A stretch of DNA of 64,000 bases from Rhodococcus sp. HNM0563 (lineage in GTDB: Bacteria > Actinomycetota > Actinomycetes > Mycobacteriales > Mycobacteriaceae). The stretch covers positions 62,001 to 126,000 of the forward strand of contig NZ_JAASAF010000004.1 of assembly GCF_012726195.1 (NCBI RefSeq). The letters are read 5' to 3'. Below, piece after piece: positions 9,528-19,292 of this stretch. Every line of letters starts with the position of its first letter. Position 1 is the stretch's first letter. Under the pieces are notes generated by a model. The model was given only the letters and a program-made list of their open reading frames with translations. It was not told the DNA's origin and did no database searches. Made by a program: the position numbers and the translations under genes.

Positions 9528-11138
9528 TCAGATCGTCACCCCGACGTCCTTCGCGACGATGTTGTCGAGCGCGCGCTCGGCGACGGCGGCGATGGTCATC
9601 GACGGGTTGCACGCACCGGACTGGCCCGGAAGCAGCGCACCGTCGAGCACGTACAGACCGCGCTGGCCGTGTACTCGTCCGTCGAGGTCGCAGACGCCGC
9701 CCATGCTCGCCCCGCCGAGCGGGTGCCACGTGGACGGAACGATGGCATTGGTATCGGTGGCGATACCTGTGTTGCCGACGATCTTGCGCACCGTGGGGTC
9801 GATGTGACCATTCTGGATCGCGGCGTCGCCGTCTTTCGGCCAGTGCAGGATCGCGTCGTCCTTCGCAGAGTCGTAGACGAACGAACCGCGGCTGTCGCTG
9901 ATGCCGTAGCCCACGAGCACGGTGCTGCGAGTGTTGACGCCGATCGCCGGAATCGACGCTTGGATCACTGTGAAGGCGGCGTTCGGATCGTCCCAGTTCT
10001 TGCTGCCGTAGACGACCGGGCCGCCCTGCAACGCGCCGAAGTCCTCACGCATGTCGGACCAGAGGTAGATACGGTCGGCGTTGCTGCCCCAGTTGCGTCC
10101 GAGATCGTCGGGGAGATCCGGGATCTGTCCCTTCTGCGACGCCCGGACCAGCAAGCGGGTCGTATTGAGGCTGCCGGCGGCCAGGATGAGTGTGTCGGTG
10201 GTGAGGATCTTGTTCTCGAGGAGATTCCCGGAGGTGTCGATCCGGTCGACGTATACGGTCCACCGGCCGTCGGAAGCCCGTTCGATGTCTCTGACCTCGT
10301 GCTGGGTCTGCACGGTCACCAGACCGGTGGCCTCGGCAGCAGCGATATAGGTGACGTCGACGGAATGCTTGCCGCCGTTGTTGACACCGAGCGCCCCGGA
10401 GCCGTCCGTGTACGACGGAGCCATCTCGCCGCGCAGTTCGGCGAGGGCGTAGTCCCAGTCGATCGGCATGGGAATCTTCTCGAGCGGGAGTCCGGCCTGT
10501 TTCACGCGCTCGGCGAAGATCCGCGCGGCGGCGTAGTTGGGGTGGGAGACGAGTTCGTCGGGGGCGGTCGCGAGCCTCAGCATCCGCGACACACGCGGGT
10601 AGTGGACGCGATTCATGGTGGCCCAGTCGAGCTCGTTCGGGAAGTGGGCGTTGAACACTTCCTCGCTGGGCTGCAACGACATTCCCTGGTAGACGAGCGA
10701 GCCACCGCCGACTCCTGCGGCGCACAGGGCCGTCATGTTCTGTCCGACAACTGCCTCGACCAGGCCGGTGTGCGGCTCCACCATGACGGGCCTGCCGAAG
10801 AGTTCGGGTGCGGAGCGGAACCACAGCATGCGCCCGTCGGGTGCGTCGACTCGCGGGAAGGTCGTCGAGTCGGGTCCGGTGGGCCAGCGTTTTCCCCGCT
10901 CGAGGATGGTGACGGGCACTCCGGCTTCCGCCAGACGCAGTGCGCTCACGCCGCCGCCGAACCCGGAGCCGATGACGACCACACGATGTTCTTCGCGTGT
11001 CAGCGGCACCTTGCTCGTTCGGGTAGCGATGCCGGTGGACGCGTGTGCGGCGGATGTTCCTGCCAGTACAGCGCCGACGGTGGCGGCCCCTGCGAGAAAT
11101 GTGCGCCTGCTGATGCTCGACAAGATTTCGCTCCCCAA
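9528..11138 (-). CDS. choE: Secreted cholesterol oxidase, class I (GMC-type, non-covalent FAD)
   Basis: 536 residues starting at a TTG with GAGG seven bases upstream. A Tat signal (SRRTFLAG) runs to about residue 33. The FAD-binding GSGFGGG is at 57-63. C-terminal signatures [10 protein letters not shown] and [13 protein letters not shown] hold the active-site His and Asn of cholesterol oxidases. It oxidises and isomerises cholesterol to cholest-4-en-3-one outside the cell using O2. A TetR gene lies 67 bases upstream on the same strand and may regulate it. No KstR-type palindrome was seen here. The symbol follows the R. equi homologue. Confidence 0.87.
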   Translation of the reverse strand: MGSEILSSISRRTFLAGAATVGAVLAGTSAAHASTGIATRTSKVPLTREEHRVVVIGSGFGGGVSALRLAEAGVPVTILERGKRWPTGPDSTTFPRVDAPDGRMLWFRSAPELFGRPVMVEPHTGLVEAVVGQNMTALCAAGVGGGSLVYQGMSLQPSEEVFNAHFPNELDWATMNRVHYPRVSRMLRLATAPDELVSHPNYAAARIFAERVKQAGLPLEKIPMPIDWDYALAELRGEMAPSYTDGSGALGVNNGGKHSVDVTYIAAAEATGLVTVQTQHEVRDIERASDGRWTVYVDRIDTSGNLLENKILTTDTLILAAGSLNTTRLLVRASQKGQIPDLPDDLGRNWGSNADRIYLWSDMREDFGALQGGPVVYGSKNWDDPNAAFTVIQASIPAIGVNTRSTVLVGYGISDSRGSFVYDSAKDDAILHWPKDGDAAIQNGHIDPTVRKIVGNTGIATDTNAIVPSTWHPLGGASMGGVCDLDGRVHGQRGLYVLDGALLPGQSGACNPSMTIAAVAERALDNIVAKDVGVTI

Positions 11139-11205
11139 GAGTCTGCCTCGACCCTGGCGGATACCTCCGGGCCGCGTGCAAAACTAGACATATGGGTGCC
11201 GAGTG

Positions 11206-11754
11206 TCAAGGTTTCGGCATCGCCGGTTCCAGCCATCTGGTGAGAAAGCGCCTCAGTTCGTCATCCGAATGCATCTCGGGATCGTCGAACAGAACCACCG
11301 ACAATCCGAGGAAGAGTGCGATGTCGGCGATGTCGTCGAGTTGCGGAACGATCTCGGGGTATTTGTGGGCCAATGGCTCGAGCAGTCGAAGGACGACCGG
11401 TTTTGCCCGGCTCACCATGCCCGTGTCGAAGAAAGGATGCTCGCGGCCCGAACGATGCAATGCGGCCAGTACCGGATTGTCACGCACCGCCCCCCGGCCG
11501 GCGACGAGCAGTTCGACGAGGTACTCGCACGGGGTGTCCGCTCCGGCCAACAGTGTGAGGATATCGTCGAGCTTTCCCAGCGCAGCGCTCGCGACCGCCT
11601 GCGACACCAGATCTTCCCGACTCCCGAATATCGAGTACACGGTCTGTCGGGAGACACCGGCCGCCTTCGCTACGCCCGCGATGGTGACGGCATCGAACCC
11701 GTCGCTCGTGATGAGCGCGAGTGTCGCGTCGAGAACTTTCGTACGGGAGCGCAT
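11206..11754 (-). CDS. TetR-family transcriptional regulator
   Basis: 182 residues. The helix-turn-helix is VTIAGVAKAAGVSRQTVYSIFGSREDLV (about residues 23-50). The C-terminal ligand domain has no assigned subfamily. It is upstream of and co-directional with the class I cholesterol oxidase gene, 67 bases apart, and downstream of the metal permease gene on the same strand. Control of the cholesterol oxidase gene is a guess from position only. Confidence 0.8.
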   Translation of the reverse strand: MRSRTKVLDATLALITSDGFDAVTIAGVAKAAGVSRQTVYSIFGSREDLVSQAVASAALGKLDDILTLLAGADTPCEYLVELLVAGRGAVRDNPVLAALHRSGREHPFFDTGMVSRAKPVVLRLLEPLAHKYPEIVPQLDDIADIALFLGLSVVLFDDPEMHSDDELRRFLTRWLEPAMPKP

Positions 11755-11782
11755 CCGCTGATTGTCCCGCAGCGAATGGACG

Positions 11783-12670
11783 TCAGGCCGCCGGTGTGAG
11801 AACCCGCCCCGCGCCCCGGCGGCGCTGCACCGACCCGATCGCCCGGCATACGAGGTAGATGACGAAGGCGATCGCGGTGATGAAACTCGACACCGGGACG
11901 CCGGGTGCGAGCGCGAGCAGGATGCCCCCGACAGCCGCGACCTCGGCGAAGATCACCGACAGGATCGTCGCGGCGAGCGGACCACGGGTCACCCGCGCCG
12001 CCGCGGCAGCGGGCGTGATGAGCAGGGCCATGACGAGTAGCGCCCCGACGATCTGCACACCGAGCGCGGCGGTGATGCCGACGAGTACCGCGAAGACCAT
12101 CGACAGTGCCCGTACCGGCACGCCGCGTGCGGCCGCGACCTCGGGGTCGGTGCTCGAGAACAGCAGCGGGCGGTAGATCAGGACCAGGGCGCCGATCACC
12201 ACGACCGCGCAGCCGGCGAGCAACGCGACACCGGTTCCGCCGGGCGCAACGATCTGGCCGGTCAGCAGTGAGAACGCAGCGCCGGTGCGCCCGTCGTATG
12301 CCCACAGCAGCAACACGGCGAGGCCGAGCCCGAAGGCCATGACGACGCCGATCACCGAGTCTCGTTCGCGGGCGCGCGTTCCGAGCAATCCGAACAGGAT
12401 CGCGGCGACCACGGCACCGACGACCGCGCCGATCCCGACGGAGACCCCCACCAGCAGTGCTGCGGCGGCGCCGGTGAGCGACAGCTCGGAGGTGCCGTGC
12501 ACCGAGAACGCCATCTGTCGGCTGATGATCAGGGGGCCGATGACACCGGCGAGGAGACCGAGGATGGCCCCTGAGATCAGGGCCTGCTGCACGAAGTCGT
12601 ACTGCAGGAGTTCTGCGGTGGCCTGGAAATCGAACAGCCGTCCCATGGCGTCCGAGAACTTGCTGCTCAT
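11783..12670 (-). CDS. znuB: Metal ABC transporter permease (ZnuB/TroC family)
   Basis: 295 residues starting at ATG 12670, which overlaps the ATPase stop (ATGA). It has eight or so hydrophobic segments typical of the zinc/manganese permease family; SRQMAFSVHGTSELSLTGAAAALL is the conserved early segment. It forms the membrane channel of the importer with the adjacent ATPase and binding lipoprotein. The metal (Zn versus Mn) is inferred from the His-rich partners and the possible Zur box upstream. Confidence 0.88.
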   Translation of the reverse strand: MSSKFSDAMGRLFDFQATAELLQYDFVQQALISGAILGLLAGVIGPLIISRQMAFSVHGTSELSLTGAAAALLVGVSVGIGAVVGAVVAAILFGLLGTRARERDSVIGVVMAFGLGLAVLLLWAYDGRTGAAFSLLTGQIVAPGGTGVALLAGCAVVVIGALVLIYRPLLFSSTDPEVAAARGVPVRALSMVFAVLVGITAALGVQIVGALLVMALLITPAAAAARVTRGPLAATILSVIFAEVAAVGGILLALAPGVPVSSFITAIAFVIYLVCRAIGSVQRRRGAGRVLTPAA

Positions 12671-13533
12671 GCGTGGTCCTCCGGGTGGTGATGGTGGACG
12701 CCTTCGCCGGGGCGGAGCCCGCCCGCGCTGCCGAGCGCATCGATGGCGTCGCCCGTGCCGACGACGACGAGCCGCCCGCGCATCTCGAGCACCTCGACCT
12801 CTGTGCGGTACAGCTCGGAGAGCACCTCGGAGGTCATGACCTCCGAGGGTGTGCCGATGCGGAACTGGCCGTCGACGAGATAGAGCACCCGGTCGACGAG
12901 GGGAAGGATCGGGTTGATCTCGTGGGTGACGAACAGCACGGCGGTGTCGTGGTCCTTGCGCCGCTTGTCGATGAGCGCCGACACGAGATGCTGATTGGCG
13001 AGGTCGAGGCTGAGCAGCGGTTCGTCGCACAGCAGCACTTGCGGATCACCCACGAGTGCTTGCGCCACCCGGAGCCGTTGCTGTTCACCTCCGGACAGGT
13101 CGCCGACCAACGCGTTCGCGTACGACTGCGCCCCGACCTGGGCGATCGCGGCGTCCACGGCGGCCTTGCGGCGCTTGAAATGTCGAATACCGGTGCCCCA
13201 CAGGTGTCCGTCCACACCGAGTCCGACAAGGTCGCGGCCACGCAACGGAACACCTACGTCGAGCGTCTTCTGTTGCGGTACGTATCCGACATGAGGGCTG
13301 CCGGTATGGACCGGTGTGCCCGCGATGGTGGCCGTTCCCGCGCTGAGCGGAAGCTGACCGAGCAGGACTTTGAGGAGAGAGGTCTTTCCGGCGCCGTTCG
13401 GCCCGAGGACTGCGACGAACTCTCCGGGGTGCACCGCGAGGTCGAGGTGGTCCCAGAGGACGCGTTCGCCGAACGCCAATCTGGCGCCGCTCAGTTCGAC
13501 CGCGTGGGGATGGTCGGGGAGGGAAGATGTCAC
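12667..13533 (-). CDS. znuC: Metal ABC transporter ATP-binding protein (ZnuC-type)
   Basis: 288 residues. Walker A is GPNGAGKTS, the signature is LSGGEQQR, and Walker B is VLLCDEPLLSLD followed by the switch His in VTHEIN. The C-terminus ends in a His-rich tail (HHHHPEDHA) that could bind zinc, a feature seen in some zinc transporters. It powers the importer. Its stop overlaps the permease start, and the binding-protein gene ends 40 bases upstream. Confidence 0.9.
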   Translation of the reverse strand: MTSSLPDHPHAVELSGARLAFGERVLWDHLDLAVHPGEFVAVLGPNGAGKTSLLKVLLGQLPLSAGTATIAGTPVHTGSPHVGYVPQQKTLDVGVPLRGRDLVGLGVDGHLWGTGIRHFKRRKAAVDAAIAQVGAQSYANALVGDLSGGEQQRLRVAQALVGDPQVLLCDEPLLSLDLANQHLVSALIDKRRKDHDTAVLFVTHEINPILPLVDRVLYLVDGQFRIGTPSEVMTSEVLSELYRTEVEVLEMRGRLVVVGTGDAIDALGSAGGLRPGEGVHHHHPEDHA

Positions 13534-13573
13534 CGGGGTCCGTGTTCTCGAGCTGTGGTCAGGGGATGGGGGA

Positions 13574-14590
13574 CTACGACGCAGAATCGAGTCCGGTGGC
13601 GAGCGACTCGGCGGTCCGGGTCTGCCACTGAATGTAATCGACGCCCTCGGGTAGGGTCTCGAAAACTTCGACGACGGGAATGCCCGAAGATTCGGCGGCC
13701 GAGCGCATCTCCCTGCTCACCTTGTCCTCGGTCTGCGGGTTGTAGAGGAGGACCCCGACCTTCTTGTCGAGCAGCAGTTGCCGAGTCTCGGCGATGCTCG
13801 CGGGCGACGGGTCGGTGCCGTTCTCGATCGCGTTGGTGAAATCGGTGGGAGTCACGTCGTGGAGACCGGCCGCCAGCACGAGATAGTGACCGATGGTCTC
13901 GGTCTGTGCGATGGGTGCGTCGGCGTGGGTCTCCGCGATCCTAGTCGTGACGTCCGAGATGTCGTGCAGACTTTCGTGGAATGCCGCGGCGTTGTCGCGG
14001 TACACCTGCGCGCCGTCGGGGTCGAGGCCTGCGAGTTGCTCGGCGACAGCGTGCGCGACCGCATCCGCGGTCGCGAGGTCGTACCAGACGTGTTCGTTGA
14101 TGCCGCTGTGATCGTGGCCGTCATGACCGTGGGCGGCCTCGTCCGGCGTCGGAGCATCGGAGGTGGGGGTGGCGTTGTCGGTGCCGTGGTCGTGGCCGGC
14201 GTGCAGGTCGCTGTATTCACCCGACTCGAACAGTGCGAATGCCTCGACGGTGGGGATGTCGCCACCGACGGAGCCGAGGATGTCGTCGACGAAGTGGTCG
14301 TATCCGCCGCCGTTGTAGACCACCAGCGACGCGTCGCTGATGGCAGCGGCGTCGAGTGGACTGGCCTCGTAGGAGTGTGGGTCTGCGTTCGGTTCGGAGA
14401 TCAGCGACTCGACCTCGATCCGGTCGCCCGCGACGGCCTGGGCGATCGAGCCCCACACGTTCGTCGACGCGACCACGCTCAGTTCGTCGTCCGAGCCCGA
14501 GTCGCCGGTCGTGCCGGAGCCACACGCTGCGAGGACGGTGGCGCACGACAGGGTAGCCGCGACGAGTGCGGCGCGGGAGGACATACGCAC
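13574..14590 (-). CDS. znuA: Zinc/manganese-binding ABC transporter lipoprotein (ZnuA-type)
   Basis: 338 residues from a GTG with AGGAG about nine bases upstream. The lipobox LAAC gives a lipidated Cys23. Metal-ligand segments DPHSYEASPLD, NEHVWYD and the later QTETIGHYLVLA are cluster A-I signatures. Between the first two is an acidic, His-rich loop (HAGHDHG, HGHDGHDH) typical of zinc-binding members. It captures the metal outside the membrane and delivers it to the permease. First gene of the operon, with a candidate Zur palindrome upstream. Confidence 0.9.
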   Translation of the reverse strand: MRMSSRAALVAATLSCATVLAACGSGTTGDSGSDDELSVVASTNVWGSIAQAVAGDRIEVESLISEPNADPHSYEASPLDAAAISDASLVVYNGGGYDHFVDDILGSVGGDIPTVEAFALFESGEYSDLHAGHDHGTDNATPTSDAPTPDEAAHGHDGHDHSGINEHVWYDLATADAVAHAVAEQLAGLDPDGAQVYRDNAAAFHESLHDISDVTTRIAETHADAPIAQTETIGHYLVLAAGLHDVTPTDFTNAIENGTDPSPASIAETRQLLLDKKVGVLLYNPQTEDKVSREMRSAAESSGIPVVEVFETLPEGVDYIQWQTRTAESLATGLDSAS

Positions 14591-14647
14591 TGGTGTTCTC
14601 TCCTGAATCGGTGCGCGGGGAAGGCGATGAGGCCACCCTAACGCTAT

Positions 14648-14667
14648 TGGAAACCGTTACCGTTCCA
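14648..14667 (-). promoter_or_regulatory. Candidate Zur operator before znuA
   Basis: An imperfect palindrome with outer arms TGGAA and TTCCA and a core GGAAACCGTTACC that is symmetrical at 10 of 13 positions. Layout and position, 58 bases before the znuA start, resemble Zur/Fur boxes. No zur gene is in the window. Confidence 0.38.
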
Positions 14668-14741
14668 CTTTAGCGGACGATTCCGCGCATTCCGCCCAAC
14701 CCGCCTGGTCGTGAGCATCGACACAGGACTACGGTCCGATC

Positions 14742-15851
14742 ATGTCCAGGTCCCGTCAGCCGCGCCGACAGGCAACCCTGGCGTCGATCGCCGCCGAGCT
14801 GAAAATCTCTCGTACCACGGTCTCGAACGCATACAACCGGCCCGACCAACTGTCTACTGAACTGCGCGAACGAGTCTTCGAGGTCGCCAAGCGCCGGGGC
14901 TACGCCGGCCCCGACCCGATGGCCCGATCCCTGCGTACCCGCAAGGCCGGCGCGGTCGGAGTACTTCTCACCGAGGCGCTGAGCTATTCGTTCCGCGACC
15001 CGGCCGCGATGAGTTTCCTCTCCGGCCTCTCCGAAGCATGTGAGGCTGCCGGGCAGGGTCTGCTACTCATTCCCGCGGGGCCGGGCCTCACCGACGCCGA
15101 GGCCGCGCAGGTCGTGCATCGCTCGTCCGTAGACGGGTTCGTCGTCTATTCCGTGCCGCCCGAGGATCCGTATCTGGCCGCTGTGCTCGAACGGCACCTG
15201 CCGATCGTTGCATGCGATCAGCCTCGCGGTATCGGGGCGGCGCCCGTCGTGGGCATCGACGACCGCTCGCCCATGCGTGACCTCGCCGCCCACCTGATCG
15301 AGCTCGGTCACTGCGAGTTCGGGATCGTCTGCATGCGGCTCGGTCGCGAACGACACGACGGTGTCGTGGACCTCGCTGCGTTGGAAGACACGGGCTTCCA
15401 CGTCCAACATGAGCGGATACTCGGCGTGCGCGACGCCATGCGCGACGCCGGGCTCGACGATTCCGCGCTCACCGTGGTCGAGCGTTTCACCCACACCTCC
15501 GCTGACGGGCAGTCTGCTGCGGCGCAGATCATGAGCGTCAATCCGCGGATCACTGCGCTGATGTGCACCACCGATGTGCTGGCGCTCGGTGCGCTCGCAT
15601 GGGCCGACCAGGCGGGGCTCGACGTCCCCGGCCACCTGTCGATCACCGGGTTCGACGGCGTCGACGAGGCACTGCGCGAAGGGCTGACCACGGTGAGCCA
15701 GCCTCAGAAGGACAAGGGACGTCGCGCGGGTGAGCTCCTGCTGGCCTCGCCCGCGCACTCGGGTATCCCCGAGATCGAGACACTCGACACTCGGCTCGTC
15801 TTCGGCAAGACCTCTGGGCCGGTCGAGAGCACCGGCTGGTACGCAGAGTAG
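14742..15851 (+). CDS. LacI-family transcriptional regulator
   Basis: 369 residues. The N-terminal HTH is ATLASIAAELKISRTTVSNAYNRPDQLS (about 11-38), followed by a periplasmic-binding-protein-like effector domain with VDGFVVYS and ITGFDGVDEALREGLTTV. It corresponds in position to the LacI gene next to kstR in M. tuberculosis. It is divergent from znuA and convergent with the trehalose-phosphatase fusion, whose stop is six bases away. The effector is unknown; a sugar or trehalose-related role is only a guess. Confidence 0.87.
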   Translation: MSRSRQPRRQATLASIAAELKISRTTVSNAYNRPDQLSTELRERVFEVAKRRGYAGPDPMARSLRTRKAGAVGVLLTEALSYSFRDPAAMSFLSGLSEACEAAGQGLLLIPAGPGLTDAEAAQVVHRSSVDGFVVYSVPPEDPYLAAVLERHLPIVACDQPRGIGAAPVVGIDDRSPMRDLAAHLIELGHCEFGIVCMRLGRERHDGVVDLAALEDTGFHVQHERILGVRDAMRDAGLDDSALTVVERFTHTSADGQSAAAQIMSVNPRITALMCTTDVLALGALAWADQAGLDVPGHLSITGFDGVDEALREGLTTVSQPQKDKGRRAGELLLASPAHSGIPEIETLDTRLVFGKTSGPVESTGWYAE

Positions 15852-15857
15852 GCCGGC

Positions 15858-18416
15858 TCAGGCGGGGTTGGCGGCGAGCAGTTGCGCGCAGCGCAGGAGG
15901 CCGATGTGGCTGTAGGCCTGCGGGTGATTGCCCAGCGACCGCTCAGCGACCGGGTCGTACTCCTCACTGAGCAGTCCGGTCGGACCGGCCGCGGCGACGA
16001 GTTGTGCGAACAGTGCCTCTGCGTCGTTGCGCTGCCCGATCAGCAGGTACGCCTCGACGAGCCACGCCGCGCACAGATGGAAGCCACCTTCGACGCCCGG
16101 TAGCCCGTCCTCGTGGCGGTACCGGTACACCGTCGAACCGCTTCGCAGTTCCGCTTCGGTGGCGCGGACCGTCTCGCGGAACCGCTCGTCGGTGGGGTCG
16201 ATCAGTCCGGTCAGCCCGATGAACAGAGTTGCCGCGTCGAGGTCGGTGCCGTCGTATGCGGCGGTGTAGGAGCGGACGTCTTCGTTCCAGCCCTTCTCGA
16301 GGACCTCCTCCGCGATTTCGTCGCGGAGGGATTCCCACCCTTCACCGGCGGGGCGGGAGAACGTATCGGCGAGAGTGAGGGCCCGGTCGACGGTGAGCCA
16401 GCCCATCACCTTCGAATAGACGTGGTGTCGAGGGTTGTCGCGGATCTCCCAGATGCCGTGATCAGGTTCGAACCAGCGGCGCTCGACCGCTGTGACCATC
16501 GAGCAGACCAGCTCCCAGTCGCGGTCGGTGAGCGCAGTGACCCGGTCGGCGCCGAGTGCATCACGCCGGTGAGCGATTGCGGCGATCAGGTTCACGATGG
16601 GGCCGAACACATCGAGCTGAACCTGCTGGTTGGCCGCGTTACCGACGCGCACCGGTCGTGAACCGGCGTATCCGGGAAGGGAATCGAGAACGGCCTCCGG
16701 GGGCAGCGGGCCACCGGCAAGCGTGTAGAGCGGATGCAGGCGCTCGGGGCCGGGCAGGGTCTCGAGAACGTCGTGTACCCAGTCGAGGTAGTTCTCCGCC
16801 TCGGCGAGGGAGCCCACGTCGACGAGCGCGTGCGACGTCAGCGCCGCATCTCGCAGCCAGCAGTACCGGTAGTCCCAGTTGCGTACCCCACCGATCTCTT
16901 CGGGCAGTGAGGTGGTCACCGCAGCGAGAATCGACCCGGTCGGCTCGTGAACGAGGCCGCGCAACGTCAGCGCCGACCGCTTGGCGAGATCCGGCTTGAG
17001 AGTGGGGAGGTCGAGTTCGGCGGCCCATTGCCACCAGTACGCTTCCGCGTGTGCCCGCCGTTCCACCTCCGATGTCGGATGCTTCTCGAGATCATCTGTA
17101 CCGCAACGTAATTCCAAGACAATATCGCCGTCGGAAGGATCGACGACAGCGTGGGCGGTCTGGTGGACGCCCTCGCTGGTGATGTCCCAGCGGACTCCCG
17201 GCGACCGCAGAACGAACGGTTCGTTGAAGCCGTGCACCCGTAGGCCGTCGTCGACGGCTTCGAGGACCACCTGGCCCTGGCCGAATTCGGGACGCGGTGC
17301 AAACGTCACGACCGCCGTTGCCCGGCCGGAGATCACACGCGTCAGGTCGGTGCGCCCGGCCTCGACGTCGTGCGGCAGATAGTCGATCACCGCGAGACTC
17401 GCCCAGCGGGTCACGACCGTCATCGTCGAGTCGATGTACCGCTGACTCAGCGGAAGTGCTTCGCGCGTAGGTCCGATGGTGAAATGGCCGGCGGCGTCGC
17501 CGCCGAGGAGATGCGCGAAGATCGCGGCCGAATCGGGCTCGGGATGACACAGCCAGGTGATGGTGCCATCGGGGGTGACCAGCGCCTTCGACCGTGGGCT
17601 TGCGAGCATGGTGAGTCGCTCGATCGGGCTGGCATGCGCACCCGAGAGCCACGTGCGGCGTTCTTCGAGCAGAAATGCCAGCGCCGCGATCACGTCCTCG
17701 GAGCGGTCCACCCGGTACTCGGCGACCGTCGCGCCTTCGCCCACCTTGATGCCGACGTCGGGTCCGCGCAAGGAGGCGAATGCCTTCTCGTCGGTGACGT
17801 CGTCGCCGAAGAACACGGCGGCGCTGGAGGCTTCCTGGTGTCGGATGATGTCGAGTGCGCTGCCCTTGTCGGTCGGGACGACGGATAGCTCGATGACGGC
17901 TTTACCTTCGGTGACCTGGATGCCGGGTAGCAACGCGAGGTCGCCGCGTACCGCGGTCAGGGCGTGTTCGGCGTCCCCGGGCTCGGCGTTGCGTACGTGG
18001 AGGGCGGCGCTGGCGGGTTTCGCCTCCACCCTGGTACCGGGGAATCGGCTCGCGATGGCCTCGAGTCCCGTGACGATGTAACGGAGCCGGCTCTTGGATT
18101 CGTCGTCGATCGCGTGCACGAATCCGACATCGAATTCGGAGCCGTGACTTCCGACGAGCTTGACCTCCACCGGCAGACGTGAAAGCGCCGCCAGATCCTT
18201 GAGCGCGCGTCCCGAGATGACCGCCGCGGACGTCGCAGGCAGGACCGCGAGGTCCCGCATGGCGCGGACTGCTTCGGCATGTGGATGAGCGTTGTCGGGA
18301 TCGGACACGATGGGAGACAACGTGCCGTCGTAGTCGCTCGCAACCAGCAACCGGGGCGCGCGTGCGACGGCGGCCAGCGCCCGGCGCAGCTCGATGGGGA
18401 GGTCTAGTGCGCTCAC
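15858..18416 (-). CDS. Trehalose-6-phosphate phosphatase fused to GH15 trehalase/glucoamylase-type hydrolase
   Basis: 852 residues from the GTG at 18416; a TTG three codons upstream is possible. The N-terminal HAD phosphatase (about 20-250) has the nucleophile motif DYDGT (Asp28, Asp30) and GDDVTDEKAF (204-213), as in OtsB. A glycoside hydrolase family 15 domain follows from about residue 265, with NWDYRYCWLRDA (513-524), the signature of actinobacterial GH15 trehalases. One chain could thus dephosphorylate trehalose-6-phosphate and hydrolyse trehalose or another alpha-glucoside. Substrates are inferred. Confidence 0.85.
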   Translation of the reverse strand: MSALDLPIELRRALAAVARAPRLLVASDYDGTLSPIVSDPDNAHPHAEAVRAMRDLAVLPATSAAVISGRALKDLAALSRLPVEVKLVGSHGSEFDVGFVHAIDDESKSRLRYIVTGLEAIASRFPGTRVEAKPASAALHVRNAEPGDAEHALTAVRGDLALLPGIQVTEGKAVIELSVVPTDKGSALDIIRHQEASSAAVFFGDDVTDEKAFASLRGPDVGIKVGEGATVAEYRVDRSEDVIAALAFLLEERRTWLSGAHASPIERLTMLASPRSKALVTPDGTITWLCHPEPDSAAIFAHLLGGDAAGHFTIGPTREALPLSQRYIDSTMTVVTRWASLAVIDYLPHDVEAGRTDLTRVISGRATAVVTFAPRPEFGQGQVVLEAVDDGLRVHGFNEPFVLRSPGVRWDITSEGVHQTAHAVVDPSDGDIVLELRCGTDDLEKHPTSEVERRAHAEAYWWQWAAELDLPTLKPDLAKRSALTLRGLVHEPTGSILAAVTTSLPEEIGGVRNWDYRYCWLRDAALTSHALVDVGSLAEAENYLDWVHDVLETLPGPERLHPLYTLAGGPLPPEAVLDSLPGYAGSRPVRVGNAANQQVQLDVFGPIVNLIAAIAHRRDALGADRVTALTDRDWELVCSMVTAVERRWFEPDHGIWEIRDNPRHHVYSKVMGWLTVDRALTLADTFSRPAGEGWESLRDEIAEEVLEKGWNEDVRSYTAAYDGTDLDAATLFIGLTGLIDPTDERFRETVRATEAELRSGSTVYRYRHEDGLPGVEGGFHLCAAWLVEAYLLIGQRNDAEALFAQLVAAAGPTGLLSEEYDPVAERSLGNHPQAYSHIGLLRCAQLLAANPA

Positions 18417-18523
18417 CTGTCCCAAGGTAGGCGAAAAAGCCGGTGCACCGACCCGTGTGGAGGCAATCGCGGGGGGTGTTTCGCGTTACACCCACGAAGT
18501 GCTGGACGAAAGGGTCGTTCTGC

Positions 18524-19201
18524 TCAGGAATCGCCGTGCGACTCGGCGCTACCCGGCGTGGAGTAGACCTCGCGCGGGGAATCGCCGAGTAGCAGGTCGA
18601 CGGTCAGTTCCAGGCGACGTGCGACGTCGGTTGCCGAGGACCGGCGGGTCAGCCACGCCACGAGGTTGGACAGCCACACATCGCTGATGACGCGCGCAAT
18701 CGCGAGTTCTTCCTCGGTGGGTTCGCCTTCGTTCATCGCCCTGGCGAAGAGTCGGTCCATGAGCTTGCCCACCTGGTCGACCTCGGCGGCTGCCGACGCG
18801 TCGGCGAACATGAACGCCCGTGTCATTGCCTCGGTGAGCAGCGGGTCGCGTTGCATGGCCTTGGTGATCAGGCTCAGGATCAGGTGCATGCGTTCGAGCG
18901 GACTGTGTCCGGGCGGGATCTTCCCCTTGCCCTCGATGCGGGCGAATTCACGTCCGAGTGCCGAGACCAGCAGGTGCACCTTCGACGGGAAGTACCGGTA
19001 CAGCGTGCCCACCGCGACATCTGCGCGTTCCGCCACGGCGCGCATCTGCACGGCCTCGTATCCGCCCTTCGACGCGAGCGTCAGGGTGGCATCGAGTATC
19101 CGCTTGCGCCGTTCCTTCTGGGCGTTGGAACTGAGATCGTCCTCGGTGAGGGCGGCCAGGGTTCCGTTGCCGTTGGAACGCGAGCGGGACGGGGTGACCA
19201 T
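18524..19201 (-). CDS. kstR: KstR, TetR-family repressor of cholesterol catabolism
   Basis: 225 residues from ATG 19201, with GAGGA seven bases upstream. The stretch RRKRILDATLTLASKGGYEAVQMRAVAERAD plus VGTLYRYFPSKVHLLVSALGREF is nearly the mycobacterial KstR sequence, as is VISDVWLSNLVAWLTRRSSATDV. KstR represses sterol uptake and degradation genes and is released by 3-oxo-cholestenoyl-CoA-type ligands. It is divergent from fadE34 with a perfect operator between them, as in M. tuberculosis, implying autoregulation. The N-terminal 25 residues before the HTH are a Ser/Asn-rich extension. Confidence 0.95.
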   Translation of the reverse strand: MVTPSRSRSNGNGTLAALTEDDLSSNAQKERRKRILDATLTLASKGGYEAVQMRAVAERADVAVGTLYRYFPSKVHLLVSALGREFARIEGKGKIPPGHSPLERMHLILSLITKAMQRDPLLTEAMTRAFMFADASAAAEVDQVGKLMDRLFARAMNEGEPTEEELAIARVISDVWLSNLVAWLTRRSSATDVARRLELTVDLLLGDSPREVYSTPGSAESHGDS

Positions 19202-19242
19202 AGATCGTTTCCTCACACCTTGACTCTGGACCGATGTCATAT

Positions 19243-19256
19243 TAGAACACGTTCTA
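19243..19256. promoter_or_regulatory. KstR operator between kstR and fadE34
   Basis: TAGAACACGTTCTA is a perfect match to the published TNNAACNNGTTNNA-type KstR consensus and is symmetrical apart from its central base pairs. It sits 42 bases from the kstR start and 37 from the fadE34 start. Confidence 0.9.
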
Positions 19257-19292
19257 GCTAATGATGTCATTTCGAAAGGTCGGAGTCCCGCT

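Noticed and set aside
9495-11243. 580-codon plus-strand frame across the class I cholesterol oxidase
   Set aside because: Composition is that of an antisense shadow, with no recognisable motif; the minus-strand gene has Tat, FAD and GMC signatures.
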